Shown here: piece by piece, positions 8,308 through 17,563 of the stretch
How the letters are laid out: the number at the start of each line of letters is the position of its first letter
Position numbering within the stretch: position 1 is the first letter of the stretch
Assembly: GCF_900104585.1 (NCBI RefSeq)
Contig: NZ_FNVX01000005.1
Location: 682,001 to 746,000, forward strand
Length of the DNA: 64,000 nt
DNA from: Bacteroides ihuae
GTDB taxonomy: Bacteria > Bacteroidota > Bacteroidia > Bacteroidales > Bacteroidaceae
Direction of reading: 5' to 3'
The notes under the pieces: generated by a model
Databases searched by the model: none
The model's input: only the letters and a program-made list of their open reading frames with translations
Told to the model about the DNA's origin: nothing
Position numbers and translations under genes: made by a program

Positions 8308-10940
8308 TAGCTACTCAGCCATTTGTTAAGTGTTTCTTTGAGATCTGTTTGCGAAATCGGTTTCGTAAGAAATTCATTGCATCCAGCCTCATTGGCAGCC
8401 TCTCGATCATACGCATACGCATACGCACTGAGTGCTATTATAGGAATGTCGATAGAAGACTTACGAATCTCTTTCGTGGCACTTAGCCCATCCATGTTAG
8501 GCATCTTGATATCCATTAAAATCAAGTCCGGTCTTATTTTATCGTACATTTGAACAGCTTCAACGCCATCTTTGGCACGTAGTAAGTTATATGTCTTGCC
8601 CAAAATGGCATTCAATAGATCGAAGTTACTGTCGGTATCTTCCGCAATCAATATGGTAGCAGTCGTTCTTTCTTTATTAGAGCAATCATCCTGTTTTGTT
8701 GCTATCTTCTCCATTTCTAATTCCTTTCTTCTCTTTTCTTCATCTGTCTCAGGTGTTTGACAAGGTATGCAGAAGGTAAAAGTTGATCCTTGGCCAACTT
8801 TTGATTCTACCGAGATGGTTCCGCCCAGTCGTTCCACAATCGTTCGGCAGATGGCCAATCCTAGTCCCGTACCTTGAGCAAAATTATTTACTTTTACAAA
8901 TCTATCGAAAACTTGTCCCACTTTATCTTCAGATATGCCTATTCCGGTATCTTTTACATAGAAAAAGATAAACTCTCCTAATTTCTTGTATCCGTAGTGA
9001 ACGCTCCCTTCTTTTACAAATTTAAAGGCATTGCCGATTAGATTGGATAGCACCTGAAATATGCGATTTTTATCTGAAGTTATTTCTAATCCCGGATCCG
9101 ATTCATCAAATATCAATGTTACATTTTTCGGGCAGCGGAATACATGTGCGTCATAAGTTTCGCGACATAGCACGTGTAGGTTAACATTGTCTAATGTAAA
9201 TTCCACAATTCCCGACTCAATTTTTGATAGATCCAGAATTTCATTAATCAATTGTAGCAGTCTCTCATTGTTTGCTTCAACGATGTTATAGTATTCCATT
9301 CTCTCGTCGGTGTTGTCACTGTCGGCTATAATTCTGGAGAATCCTACGATGGCATTGAGCGGAGTTCGTATTTCGTGGCTCATGTTGGCTAAGAAAGCTG
9401 ATTTTAGTTTATCGGACATTTCAGCTCTTTCTTTTGACGCCAAAATCTCTCGTTTCATCATTTCCTGCTGCGTGATGTCCCATTCTATATTGATGATGAT
9501 AGGCGAGAAATCTTTATTTTCGATAAAAAATTTCCGTCTGTCCAATATGATTGGCATCCCGTGCTCATCTACACTTTCAAAGATATCATGAATCTCTTTC
9601 TTGCTTTTGACCACATTCATATCCTCTACTCTTTTTTGTTGTGCTGCTTCGAAAGGGTGGTAGTCAAAATCACTCTTCCCTATGGAGGAGTTGTAATCTT
9701 CAATTATTTTGTAATTAGCTTCTCTATTTCGGTATATATATTTGAAAGCATTAGTGACGTCTTTCACAACAATGCTGGCCGGTAGATTCTTCATTGTTGT
9801 ATCCATTATCATATTAAGCCTTTTCACCTGAGACTCATACTTGATACGCTCTGATACGTCACGTCCGAACACCCATATACTTTTTTCTCCGGTATCGCTG
9901 TTAACGCAGTATACTGTTTCTTCAAAAGCCAGTATTTCTTTATTTTCGGGAAAAGGATTGTAGGTAATAAAATTCTTGCTACTTCCCGTTTGGGTGCAGG
10001 CGAACACTTTATTCCATTTTCCCATATTTATGGTGCCATAGGGCATCTGGTCTACTTTAATTTCAGATAAACTTTTATAGTTAGGAATTCTATGATGCTG
10101 CTTAAACTTGCGATTGCCAAAGATTAGCGTCCCATCTTTTTTTGCAGCAAAGATATCTTCGGTAGCATTGTTAATGGCGCGGGTAAGTATATTGATATCA
10201 TGCTCTCGCCTTTTAATGTCGGTAATGTTTTGTGTGTATCCTTCAATCATATCGAGGGATCCATCATCATTTAATTTAATAACAAGCTTCTCTGTTTTGA
10301 GATAATCAAGTTGTTTGTTGTGATACACTTTGAATTCAAAACTATTCTCTTCTGGCGTCTTCGCATTGTTCAGTAACCATTCTTCCAAAGGCTTTCTATC
10401 TTCTTCTAGTACGTTTTTTAAGTATTTTTTGAATGGCATTCGTTGAATTTCATCTCCAGGTAAAAAGGTATTACTATATCCATAAAATTCTAACATGGCA
10501 TCTTCCTGAGTGTAGATCCATTGTCCTATGAGTGATGATTTTTGTATGACCTTGAGTTTTTGGTTGGCTTTTTCCAACTCTAATCTAACATTGCATCGTT
10601 CGGTGATGTCTCTAAATTGGCAGAGTACCATATCATCGAGTGGGTACATGACGCATTTAAAGTAGAAGGTTTCTTTCTCCAGTGGTAATTTATAATTCTT
10701 GTTGACGACGGTTTTTTCGTTTTGTACACGTTTAAATTCAGGGTATATTTTATTATACGTATGCTTAGGTAATATTTCAAATATGTTTTTGCCTAATAAT
10801 ATATCTTCTTGCAGAAACCATAAGCTACTGTGTGTGGCGATATCTTGACAGATCCCCTTTGAATCGATTAAAAGCATCGTGTCAGCAGTCATTTGCAATA
10901 TCCTGTCGGAATAAGTTGCATCGTGTAATATTCTTTTCAT
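8307..10940 (-). CDS. Multi-PAS hybrid sensor histidine kinase
   Basis: The 877-residue protein has at least three PAS-like regions in its first 480 residues (for example TADTMLLIDSKGICQ and INNATEDIFAAKKDG). A HisKA domain with SHEIRTPLNAIVGFS (H522) follows, then an HATPase domain with a DTGIGI box and GTGLGLAI. A C-terminal receiver domain has phospho-acceptor D810 in LILMDIKMP. No transmembrane segment is seen, so it is probably cytosolic. I chose the ATG at 10940 because an upstream TTG at 10979 lies inside the -7 box. The receiver carries an AYAYAY stretch encoded by a (ATACGC)3 repeat. No DNA-binding partner is in the window. The downstream EEP gene and the adjacent exopolysaccharide genes are possible outputs. 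Confidence 0.9.
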   Translation of the reverse strand: MKRILHDATYSDRILQMTADTMLLIDSKGICQDIATHSSLWFLQEDILLGKNIFEILPKHTYNKIYPEFKRVQNEKTVVNKNYKLPLEKETFYFKCVMYPLDDMVLCQFRDITERCNVRLELEKANQKLKVIQKSSLIGQWIYTQEDAMLEFYGYSNTFLPGDEIQRMPFKKYLKNVLEEDRKPLEEWLLNNAKTPEENSFEFKVYHNKQLDYLKTEKLVIKLNDDGSLDMIEGYTQNITDIKRREHDINILTRAINNATEDIFAAKKDGTLIFGNRKFKQHHRIPNYKSLSEIKVDQMPYGTINMGKWNKVFACTQTGSSKNFITYNPFPENKEILAFEETVYCVNSDTGEKSIWVFGRDVSERIKYESQVKRLNMIMDTTMKNLPASIVVKDVTNAFKYIYRNREANYKIIEDYNSSIGKSDFDYHPFEAAQQKRVEDMNVVKSKKEIHDIFESVDEHGMPIILDRRKFFIENKDFSPIIINIEWDITQQEMMKREILASKERAEMSDKLKSAFLANMSHEIRTPLNAIVGFSRIIADSDNTDERMEYYNIVEANNERLLQLINEILDLSKIESGIVEFTLDNVNLHVLCRETYDAHVFRCPKNVTLIFDESDPGLEITSDKNRIFQVLSNLIGNAFKFVKEGSVHYGYKKLGEFIFFYVKDTGIGISEDKVGQVFDRFVKVNNFAQGTGLGLAICRTIVERLGGTISVESKVGQGSTFTFCIPCQTPETDEEKRRKELEMEKIATKQDDCSNKERTTATILIAEDTDSNFDLLNAILGKTYNLLRAKDGVEAVQMYDKIRPDLILMDIKMPNMDGLSATKEIRKSSIDIPIIALSAYAYAYDREAANEAGCNEFLTKPISQTDLKETLNKWLSS

Positions 10941-10976
10941 ACCGTATTTTGGATCTGAAGAAACCTGGAAATGGCA

Positions 10977-10984
10977 CAAAAGTA
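10977..10984 (-). promoter_or_regulatory. -7 box of the sensor kinase/EEP operon
   Basis: TACTTTTG on the minus strand matches TAnnTTTG and would give a leader of about 30 nt to the ATG at 10940. Confidence 0.6.
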
Positions 10985-11024
10985 CATAAAATAGTTTATA
11001 CTTGTACGGATGTAATGTTAAAAA

Positions 11025-12221
11025 TTAGCTTTTATTATTTGATCTTCTTGCTTTTTCCCATACACCACTGTCCTTGTGTGCCCATAAATATGCAATACCT
11101 TTGAATACACTAATGTTCATAAAGAAGAAGTAGTATGGTATGAAAAGAACTTTAGCTTTTATTTCCTTAGCCGATAAATATTGTCCGTAAATTGCAGTCA
11201 GATAAAATAATATCTGTAGAACCATTATTATTCCATATGTAATGTACGATTTTCCATACGAGAGCAAGATTACATTCAGGGGGAAAAGCAAAAAGAGTAA
11301 CACTGGTGTGAGTGACCAACGCAATACCCGGTGAGATATATACTGGAAATTTAACATTCCATACTTCAAAGGATTGAGTAACGCTCGTAGTCGCCAGATA
11401 GATTGCAATCCTCCGGCTGAAATACGTATTTTTCGTTTTTCTTCTTCTTTTATGTCCGCTGATCCACTTTCTACAGCATACGCCTCGCTGCAATAATCAA
11501 TCTTATAACCTTGCATGGCAATGCGTAGAGAAAGCACAAAGTCGTCCAAAAGCGTGTCCGGATCCATCTCGCAGAATAACTCCCTGCGTACGGCAAATAG
11601 TTCACCCGCTGCCCCTACAGCAGAATAGAGTCTTGCATCTAAAGCTTTCAGTGTAGATTCATACTTCCAATAAAAGCCTTCACCACCTGCCGCCGCTCCA
11701 TCCTTTGTTTGCACAGTGATGCGCTTTTCTCCCGCTACGCATCCCACTTTAGGGTCAGCGAAAGCTTTTACAATGTTGCGTACTGCCTCAGCGTTTATCA
11801 TTGTGTTAGCATCCGTAAACACCACTATAGGTGTTTTCACTAACTTCATACCTCTGTTCATGGCTGCTGTTTTGCCTTGCCGCTTTGGCTGAAATAACAC
11901 TTTCGCTTCCGGCCACCTTTTCAATCGTTCATTGGTAGCGTCACTGCTTCCGTCCGTCACCCATACGATGTGTAATTTTTCTTCCGGATAATTTAGCTCC
12001 AGCGAATTACTCATCTTCTCGTCTACTATCATTTCTTCGTTGTAGGCAGTGATGAACAGCGTCACTTCCGGTAGCTCTTCGTCTTTCGGCAGGATGAAAC
12101 TTTTGGGCTTAGCAAAAGCCTCTTTTATCTTTACCATTGCATACAGAAGTATGCCATAACCTATGTAGGTATAGAATACGATAAACAGGGATATCCAGAA
12201 GATTATTTCAAGAGTTTTCAT
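11025..12221 (-). CDS. Membrane family-2 glycosyltransferase
   Basis: The 398-residue protein has an N-terminal membrane segment (LEIIFWISLFIVFYTYIGYG) and a GT-A domain with LFITAYNEE near 55 and WVTDGSSDAT near 88. A TDANTMI motif stands in the DxD position, with LDDFVLSLRI further on. Several hydrophobic segments form the C-terminus (about 300-385). This layout is that of processive or chain-building GT2 enzymes at the cytoplasmic membrane. It is the last gene of the exopolysaccharide unit that starts near 21.1 kb. Donor and acceptor sugars are not predictable. Confidence 0.85.
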   Translation of the reverse strand: MKTLEIIFWISLFIVFYTYIGYGILLYAMVKIKEAFAKPKSFILPKDEELPEVTLFITAYNEEMIVDEKMSNSLELNYPEEKLHIVWVTDGSSDATNERLKRWPEAKVLFQPKRQGKTAAMNRGMKLVKTPIVVFTDANTMINAEAVRNIVKAFADPKVGCVAGEKRITVQTKDGAAAGGEGFYWKYESTLKALDARLYSAVGAAGELFAVRRELFCEMDPDTLLDDFVLSLRIAMQGYKIDYCSEAYAVESGSADIKEEEKRKIRISAGGLQSIWRLRALLNPLKYGMLNFQYISHRVLRWSLTPVLLFLLFPLNVILLSYGKSYITYGIIMVLQILFYLTAIYGQYLSAKEIKAKVLFIPYYFFFMNISVFKGIAYLWAHKDSGVWEKARRSNNKS

Positions 12222-12245
12222 TGGGTGTTTTATTATGGTCTATCT

Positions 12246-13295
12246 TTATTTGTAAGGGGCTCCTAAGAATAGAGTGTTGAAGAATTTATTTCTTTGAATC
12301 AGCTTTATTATAAATATGCAGATTTGAATAAGTATAATTGATATTATGGGTGTAATTACTAAATTATATAATAAGAAATTTATTCGAGATAGATCTAGAA
12401 GCTTAAGTATATTTCCTTCAAAAAACAAATGAATCACATATATGCCGAGCGTGTATTTTCCTACATTATTGATCCGTTTTAGCTGAGGTATATAAATACT
12501 TTGTAACATTAAGAAGATTGATATACTTCCTAATACTCCTATAAGATATCTATATGAAATAATTTCAAATCTAGGGATAAAGTCGAAAAAAAGAATACTT
12601 TGATCTTTTATGTCGTAGAAACTCATTCCTGTTATATAGATGTAGTATTCTTTTTTCCAATTTAGAAGCAAAACAATAAAGAAAATAGATGATAGGATCA
12701 TTATCTTTCTTCTGTTCAAAGTAACCCATTCAATATTTTTATGTAAAAAATATCCCATCCAGAAGAATGGATACATAAACTTGTCCAAACTGATCCTAAA
12801 CATATCTGGAAGAAGTAGCATAAGTATAATAGATATAACACAAGCTAGGTAGTCTTTACGAAAGATGAGTATGCTCACAGAAACTGCTATATAGCAAATA
12901 AATACCGATCTTAGGAACCAAAAACGTGTAGCTGTTTCGTAGAGTAAAGTTTGAATTCTTTCTGTAATATAAATCGGTTTTCCTTCGTTGTATATGTAAC
13001 AAGTTGTTAGAATGAGTAAGATTATTGACCACCCGAAACAAGGAATAATGAGCTGTCTGAATTTCTTTTTTGTAAGTTTGAAGAGGTTACTGCTTGCACT
13101 TCTATCAAAGAAGAAGCCACTCATTACCATGAAAATGGGCATATGAAACGAGCATATAAATATGTAAATAGGGTTGTACCAAAAGTCATTGTCACTTCCC
13201 ATATTTTGTATGGAATGCGCCCAAACTACCAAGAAGATGCATATTCCTTTGATAAAATCAATAGATTCTATTCGTGCATGTTTGCCTAATATCAT
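12246..13295 (-). CDS. Acyltransferase family 3 membrane protein
   Basis: The 349-residue polytopic protein with about ten membrane segments opens with RIESIDFIKGICIFLVVWAHS, containing the D-F-x-K-G-x-x-I and H of acyltransferase-3 (OafA/WecH) proteins. FHMPIFMVMSGFFF follows. Such enzymes O-acetylate surface glycans. It lies inside the glycosyltransferase run, so decoration of the polymer made here is the likely job. It is distinctly AT-rich compared with its neighbours, which is common in variable surface-polysaccharide genes. Confidence 0.88.
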   Translation of the reverse strand: MILGKHARIESIDFIKGICIFLVVWAHSIQNMGSDNDFWYNPIYIFICSFHMPIFMVMSGFFFDRSASSNLFKLTKKKFRQLIIPCFGWSIILLILTTCYIYNEGKPIYITERIQTLLYETATRFWFLRSVFICYIAVSVSILIFRKDYLACVISIILMLLLPDMFRISLDKFMYPFFWMGYFLHKNIEWVTLNRRKIMILSSIFFIVLLLNWKKEYYIYITGMSFYDIKDQSILFFDFIPRFEIISYRYLIGVLGSISIFLMLQSIYIPQLKRINNVGKYTLGIYVIHLFFEGNILKLLDLSRINFLLYNLVITPIISIILIQICIFIIKLIQRNKFFNTLFLGAPYK

Positions 13296-13304
13296 TAATT
13301 GTTG

Positions 13305-14153
13305 CTATTTAATAAGGTTTGATTTTTTATCTTTATACCTCTTTTTTGAGAAAAATAGCCCTGTTGCATTTCTTACTCCTTTAACTAATCTTTTAGCAAA
13401 ACTGTTGAGTAGAGATCCGTCAGCTCCCACAGTACCATATCCGGTTATGGCTCGTGCTTTTCTGCTTCGTACAAATGCTATTTTACCAAATTTCTTCAGA
13501 CCCAAGGCCAGTGATCCGTCCTCACCTCTGATGATGTCTACACGTATGCCTACTGTCTTTGCATAGGCGGTGTTGTAAGCAAAAACCAACCCTCTAACAC
13601 TTAATTCAGGACGTTTGAACGATTGGATAAATAAATAAAGATCTCTTGATAGCTCATAAGCTTTGAGACCTATCCAAGAATGTTGCTTGTCCGGAATATA
13701 GCTCCATAAAGAACTTACTGCAACAATGCCTGGCTTCTCCAATTTATTCACCATCGTCTCCACATATTTAGCTGGATACATGCTATCCGCATCAATATTG
13801 ATGTGATATTTTCCTTTTGCATGTTCTAATCCGCATCGTCTGGCATATCCGCAGCTATGCTGAAACTCGTTGTAATAAGGTATGCCTAGTGCTTTGAAAA
13901 CTTCTTCCGTTTTATCTTTGGAGTCATTATTTACGCCAATAATTTCCACCGGATATTTGCACTGCATTTCGCTAAGCGACCACAAGCAAGCCAATAAATG
14001 TTTTTCTTCGTTGTAGGCTATCACCGATACCGTAACCAAAGGTTCCTCGCTTTGTGTTATTTGCAGTTTATTGCGTACATCGTTGACAATCCGTTGTGGA
14101 GCTTCACTAAATGGTTTTTCGTATACTTCGATGTATTTATTATACCAAGACAT
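13305..14153 (-). CDS. Family-2 glycosyltransferase
   Basis: The 282-residue protein has a GT-A domain with VSVIAYNEEKHLLACLWSL near 42-60, GVNNDSKDKT near 74 and NIDADSMYP (DxD motif) near 118. No clear membrane segment is present, so it is a cytosolic or peripheral enzyme. It sits 9 bp upstream of the acyltransferase gene and 12 bp downstream of a GT4 gene, within one operon. The sugar specificity is unknown. Confidence 0.85.
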   Translation of the reverse strand: MSWYNKYIEVYEKPFSEAPQRIVNDVRNKLQITQSEEPLVTVSVIAYNEEKHLLACLWSLSEMQCKYPVEIIGVNNDSKDKTEEVFKALGIPYYNEFQHSCGYARRCGLEHAKGKYHINIDADSMYPAKYVETMVNKLEKPGIVAVSSLWSYIPDKQHSWIGLKAYELSRDLYLFIQSFKRPELSVRGLVFAYNTAYAKTVGIRVDIIRGEDGSLALGLKKFGKIAFVRSRKARAITGYGTVGADGSLLNSFAKRLVKGVRNATGLFFSKKRYKDKKSNLIK

Positions 14154-14165
14154 ATTGTGCTGATT

Positions 14166-15329
14166 TTAGTTATTAGGCTTGTTTTTGAGTAATTCCAGAA
14201 ATAGCTCTGACCATTGAGACATTACATTGTTGGGTAAAAACTTTTTCACATTTTCTCTAGCTCTCTTTCCCATCTGTTTTCGTAATTCTTCATTTTCAAT
14301 AAGGAAATTGATTTTTTCGGCTAATTGTTTTATGTTTCCGTTTTCTACAATTATTCCATCTTTTCCATCTTCAATGATGTCTGATGCTCCGTATGGGCAA
14401 TTGAATGCAATACATGGAATTGCGCACGACATTGCTTCTAATAATACTAATGCGAAGCCTTCCCATCTAGAACTTAATACATAAATACTGCTTTCCATAT
14501 ACTTCTCATAAATATGTTTAGTCGGTTTATGTATTGTAATAACACTATCTAGTTGTTTTTCTTTTATTTCTTGTAGAAGTGCCTCTTTCATTTCACCTTC
14601 GCCATAAATTTCCAAAATCCATTCTGGGTGTATCTTATTTACTAATTCCCATACTTTAATGAGCATATCGTATCCTTTTTGCTCCGTTAATCTTCCGACA
14701 CTTATCACTTTCTTCTGATTATTTAATGTCTTTATTTCGGAAGGATAATTAGCAATCATGTTAGGAATTATAACTGCTTTTTTTATCGCTCCCCATTCTT
14801 TGGCATCGTCTTGAGTCAATGTAACTAGAGCATCGCAACGTTTAATATATCGGTATAATTGTCTGTCAGCTATTGATGATGCCAATTTGAAAATAAGATT
14901 TCTTCGTTGAATAGATCTTTTTCCTATAGCCATTTTAGCTGAATGCGACTCTATAATTTTTTTAGATGTATCTTGTAAATGTATAATAGCATTTATGTCT
15001 AGGAATGAATATGTTGTGCAGATAGTAATATCAGGTTTTATCAATTTCACATGATGAGCAATTTCTTTTTTGAACCGATGTTTCATTTTGATGTAAATGA
15101 AAAAACGTTTTAATAAACCATATTTATATCTTGTGTGAAATGGGATTCCAAGATCAATATGTTTAACTTTGGGAGAAAGAGGAAATGCGATGGGATGTAA
15201 CCCTTGTTCGTAAGTAATAACGGTAATATCATATCCTAATTTCTCCGATAAATAATTCATCTTGTTTATTAGAATTTTTTCGACTCCGCCAATTATTGCG
15301 AATGATCGAAATATATAAATAATTTTCAT
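14166..15329 (-). CDS. Family-4 glycosyltransferase
   Basis: The 387-residue GT-B enzyme has an N-terminal acceptor domain with FAIIGGVEKILINK. A nucleotide-sugar domain follows with ISVGRLTEQKGYDMLIKVWE near 207 and the EGFALVLLEAMSCAIPCIAF E-x7-E element near 290. It resembles the GT4 gene at 16403 closely in layout and wording (GGVEK versus GGMER, IIVENGNIKQLAEKI versus LLVENGNIEQLAEAI), so the two are probably diverged paralogues adding successive sugars. No membrane segment is seen. Confidence 0.88.
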   Translation of the reverse strand: MKIIYIFRSFAIIGGVEKILINKMNYLSEKLGYDITVITYEQGLHPIAFPLSPKVKHIDLGIPFHTRYKYGLLKRFFIYIKMKHRFKKEIAHHVKLIKPDITICTTYSFLDINAIIHLQDTSKKIIESHSAKMAIGKRSIQRRNLIFKLASSIADRQLYRYIKRCDALVTLTQDDAKEWGAIKKAVIIPNMIANYPSEIKTLNNQKKVISVGRLTEQKGYDMLIKVWELVNKIHPEWILEIYGEGEMKEALLQEIKEKQLDSVITIHKPTKHIYEKYMESSIYVLSSRWEGFALVLLEAMSCAIPCIAFNCPYGASDIIEDGKDGIIVENGNIKQLAEKINFLIENEELRKQMGKRARENVKKFLPNNVMSQWSELFLELLKNKPNN

Positions 15330-15340
15330 TCTACGGTTGG

Positions 15341-16390
15341 TTAAGATGTTGTTTTATTACGTTTTCGATATGTCTTCAATAGTTTGATGTATGATAAGAG
15401 TAGAATATTGATGATAGGATTTGGCAATTTACTAAAGACATAAAAACAAAGATTGAGCATTTTATATTTTTTGAAGTTTGCTATTTCTGTAAGAGGAAGT
15501 GGGTGATTTAGCAATTCTTTGATACTGAAAAATTGTACTTTAGGCTCTATGAAGTTTCTTTTATCAATAATGACTGCTGCAGCATCAAAACATTGCTTTG
15601 TAGACTTTGTTACTACGTTTTCATAATATGGTTTGTTTTTAAATATAATGCTTTTCGTCTTGCAATAATTTCGAACGTACATACGTTCCATTATTTCTTC
15701 TAGTGGAATTTTGTTTCTAGCTTGATATTGAGATAAGGAACCCTGATGTTTTACGTATGTATATGTCACGTTAGGTAGAAATGTAGCTTTTTTAATGAAA
15801 GGGACTATATCAAAAGAAAAGAGTTCATCTTCACCGGAAATAATTGATTTAAATTCCAATTGGGTTTTGTGTAGAAAAGAAGTACGGAATAAAATATTCC
15901 AAATAAAAAGTGAACGAAGGTTTATGCGTAAATTTTCATTCATAAATGCAGCTAATTGATCATCACCATCAAAGATTAATTGAGGAAGTATATGCTTCTT
16001 ACTGTTTTTATCGGATATTTCTTCATATGATGAATAGGTTGCTTCTGAATCAGTTTCTTTGATCGACTTATAAAGAATTTCGATACAATCAGGAGTTATT
16101 AAATCATCACTATCTTGAAAAAACAAGTAATTACCTTTTGCTTCTTTTAAAATAGTGTTTCGAGCAGCCGCTACTCCTCTGTTTCTATCGTGTGCTACAA
16201 TACGGATAGCTTCACCACGTTCATGTTGTCGCTGTATATCTTGAACAATATTAACGGAATTATCTGTACCCTTATCGTCAATAATAAGAAATTCAATGCT
16301 TTCAAAGGTTTGATTTAAAGCTGACTCTATAGATTGTTTGATATACTTTTCGGCATTATAAAGTGGCATTCCAATTGTTACTTCATACAT
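15341..16390 (-). CDS. Family-2 glycosyltransferase
   Basis: The 349-residue protein has an N-terminal GT-A domain: IGMPLYNAEKYIKQSIESAL, FLIIDDKGTDNSVN near 34-47, and FFQDSDDLITPD with the DxD-type motif near 90. The remaining 200 residues are variable acceptor-binding sequence. It lies between two paralogous GT4 genes in the exopolysaccharide operon with gaps of 11-12 bp. Confidence 0.86.
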   Translation of the reverse strand: MYEVTIGMPLYNAEKYIKQSIESALNQTFESIEFLIIDDKGTDNSVNIVQDIQRQHERGEAIRIVAHDRNRGVAAARNTILKEAKGNYLFFQDSDDLITPDCIEILYKSIKETDSEATYSSYEEISDKNSKKHILPQLIFDGDDQLAAFMNENLRINLRSLFIWNILFRTSFLHKTQLEFKSIISGEDELFSFDIVPFIKKATFLPNVTYTYVKHQGSLSQYQARNKIPLEEIMERMYVRNYCKTKSIIFKNKPYYENVVTKSTKQCFDAAAVIIDKRNFIEPKVQFFSIKELLNHPLPLTEIANFKKYKMLNLCFYVFSKLPNPIINILLLSYIKLLKTYRKRNKTTS

Positions 16391-16402
16391 ATTTATTTAG
16401 AT

Positions 16403-17563
16403 TTAGTTTTTTTTAGCTACTTTTATCAATGATTCAAAAAGCTCTTTCCATTGCATACCTATATTTTCTATTTTAAAAAGTTCTGCATTAATACGAGCTT
16501 TTTTTCCCATTTCTCTCCTAACTTCATCATGTTCAATTAGGTAGCAAATTGCTTCTGCTAATTGTTCAATATTTCCATTTTCTACAAGTAGTCCATCTTG
16601 TTTATCGTGGATGATATCTCGTGGTCCGCAAGGACAGGCAAACGAGATCGGAGGAACACCGCAAGCCATGGCCTCAATTATAACCATGCCAAACCCTTCG
16701 TATCTGGATGAGAGAACAAAAATGGAACTTTCGGTGTATTTATCTGTAATTTGTTCAGTGGCATCTTCTAGATGTAACGATTCGAGACTATACTTTTCTT
16801 TTAGAGTATAAAACTCGTCCTTATCCCCATCTCCATATATATAGAGTGACCAATCAGTGTGCCGTGGGGTTACTATTCGCCAAGCTTCAATGAGCATATC
16901 GAACCCTTTCTGATGAGTATATCTTCCAACAGCTATTATTTTTTTTTGATTGCAATTAGAAGTTTTGGAAGGCAAAAAAGGTAAAGGATTGTGAATGACA
17001 CTTGTGTTGTTTAGGTATGCCCAATTTTTTTGGTCTTCTACTGTTAGTATCACAAACTTATCAAGTGTTCTAACCTTTTGATTGAGTTGCCACATCCAAA
17101 GTATTGATAATACTCGCTTTATAAAGCCAATTCCTTTTTCACTAGATAGTTCTCGGTAATTTTGTTTGTTAACGTGGAGTTCACCTATTTTAATGCTACC
17201 GTCTTTTATTGTTGTGATAAAGTTTATTTCTCTTCTGAGCATTGAAACTGTAATGTCTGGGCGTATGCGCATAAGACAATCTGTCAGGCGTTTTTTGTAG
17301 AATCTTTGTTTTCTCAGATATATAAAGACCTTTCTATATAGCGTTTTATTCCACAATTCGTTATAGTTTATATCCAGATGCTCTATGTGAATTTTGGAAG
17401 ATAACTCGTAAAAGGGCTTTTCGTTCGCTCCGTCTGTTAGAATGATAGTGACATCATAGCCCATTTGCTCGGCAAAGTAGTTTGCTTTGATGGTCAGCAC
17501 ACGTTCCATTCCTCCGGCAATGTAGAGTGATGGTAGGCAATAGGCTATTTTTAGTTGTTTCAT
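16403..17563 (-). CDS. Family-4 glycosyltransferase
   Basis: The 386-residue GT-B enzyme has IAGGMERVLTIKANYFAEQM at its N-terminus and IAVGRYTHQKGFDMLIEAW in the donor domain. EGFGMVIIEAMACGVPPISF carries the E-x7-E motif. Its ATG overlaps the stop of the preceding gene as ATGA, which fixes the start at 17563. It appears paralogous to the GT4 gene at 14166. Confidence 0.88.
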   Translation of the reverse strand: MKQLKIAYCLPSLYIAGGMERVLTIKANYFAEQMGYDVTIILTDGANEKPFYELSSKIHIEHLDINYNELWNKTLYRKVFIYLRKQRFYKKRLTDCLMRIRPDITVSMLRREINFITTIKDGSIKIGELHVNKQNYRELSSEKGIGFIKRVLSILWMWQLNQKVRTLDKFVILTVEDQKNWAYLNNTSVIHNPLPFLPSKTSNCNQKKIIAVGRYTHQKGFDMLIEAWRIVTPRHTDWSLYIYGDGDKDEFYTLKEKYSLESLHLEDATEQITDKYTESSIFVLSSRYEGFGMVIIEAMACGVPPISFACPCGPRDIIHDKQDGLLVENGNIEQLAEAICYLIEHDEVRREMGKKARINAELFKIENIGMQWKELFESLIKVAKKN

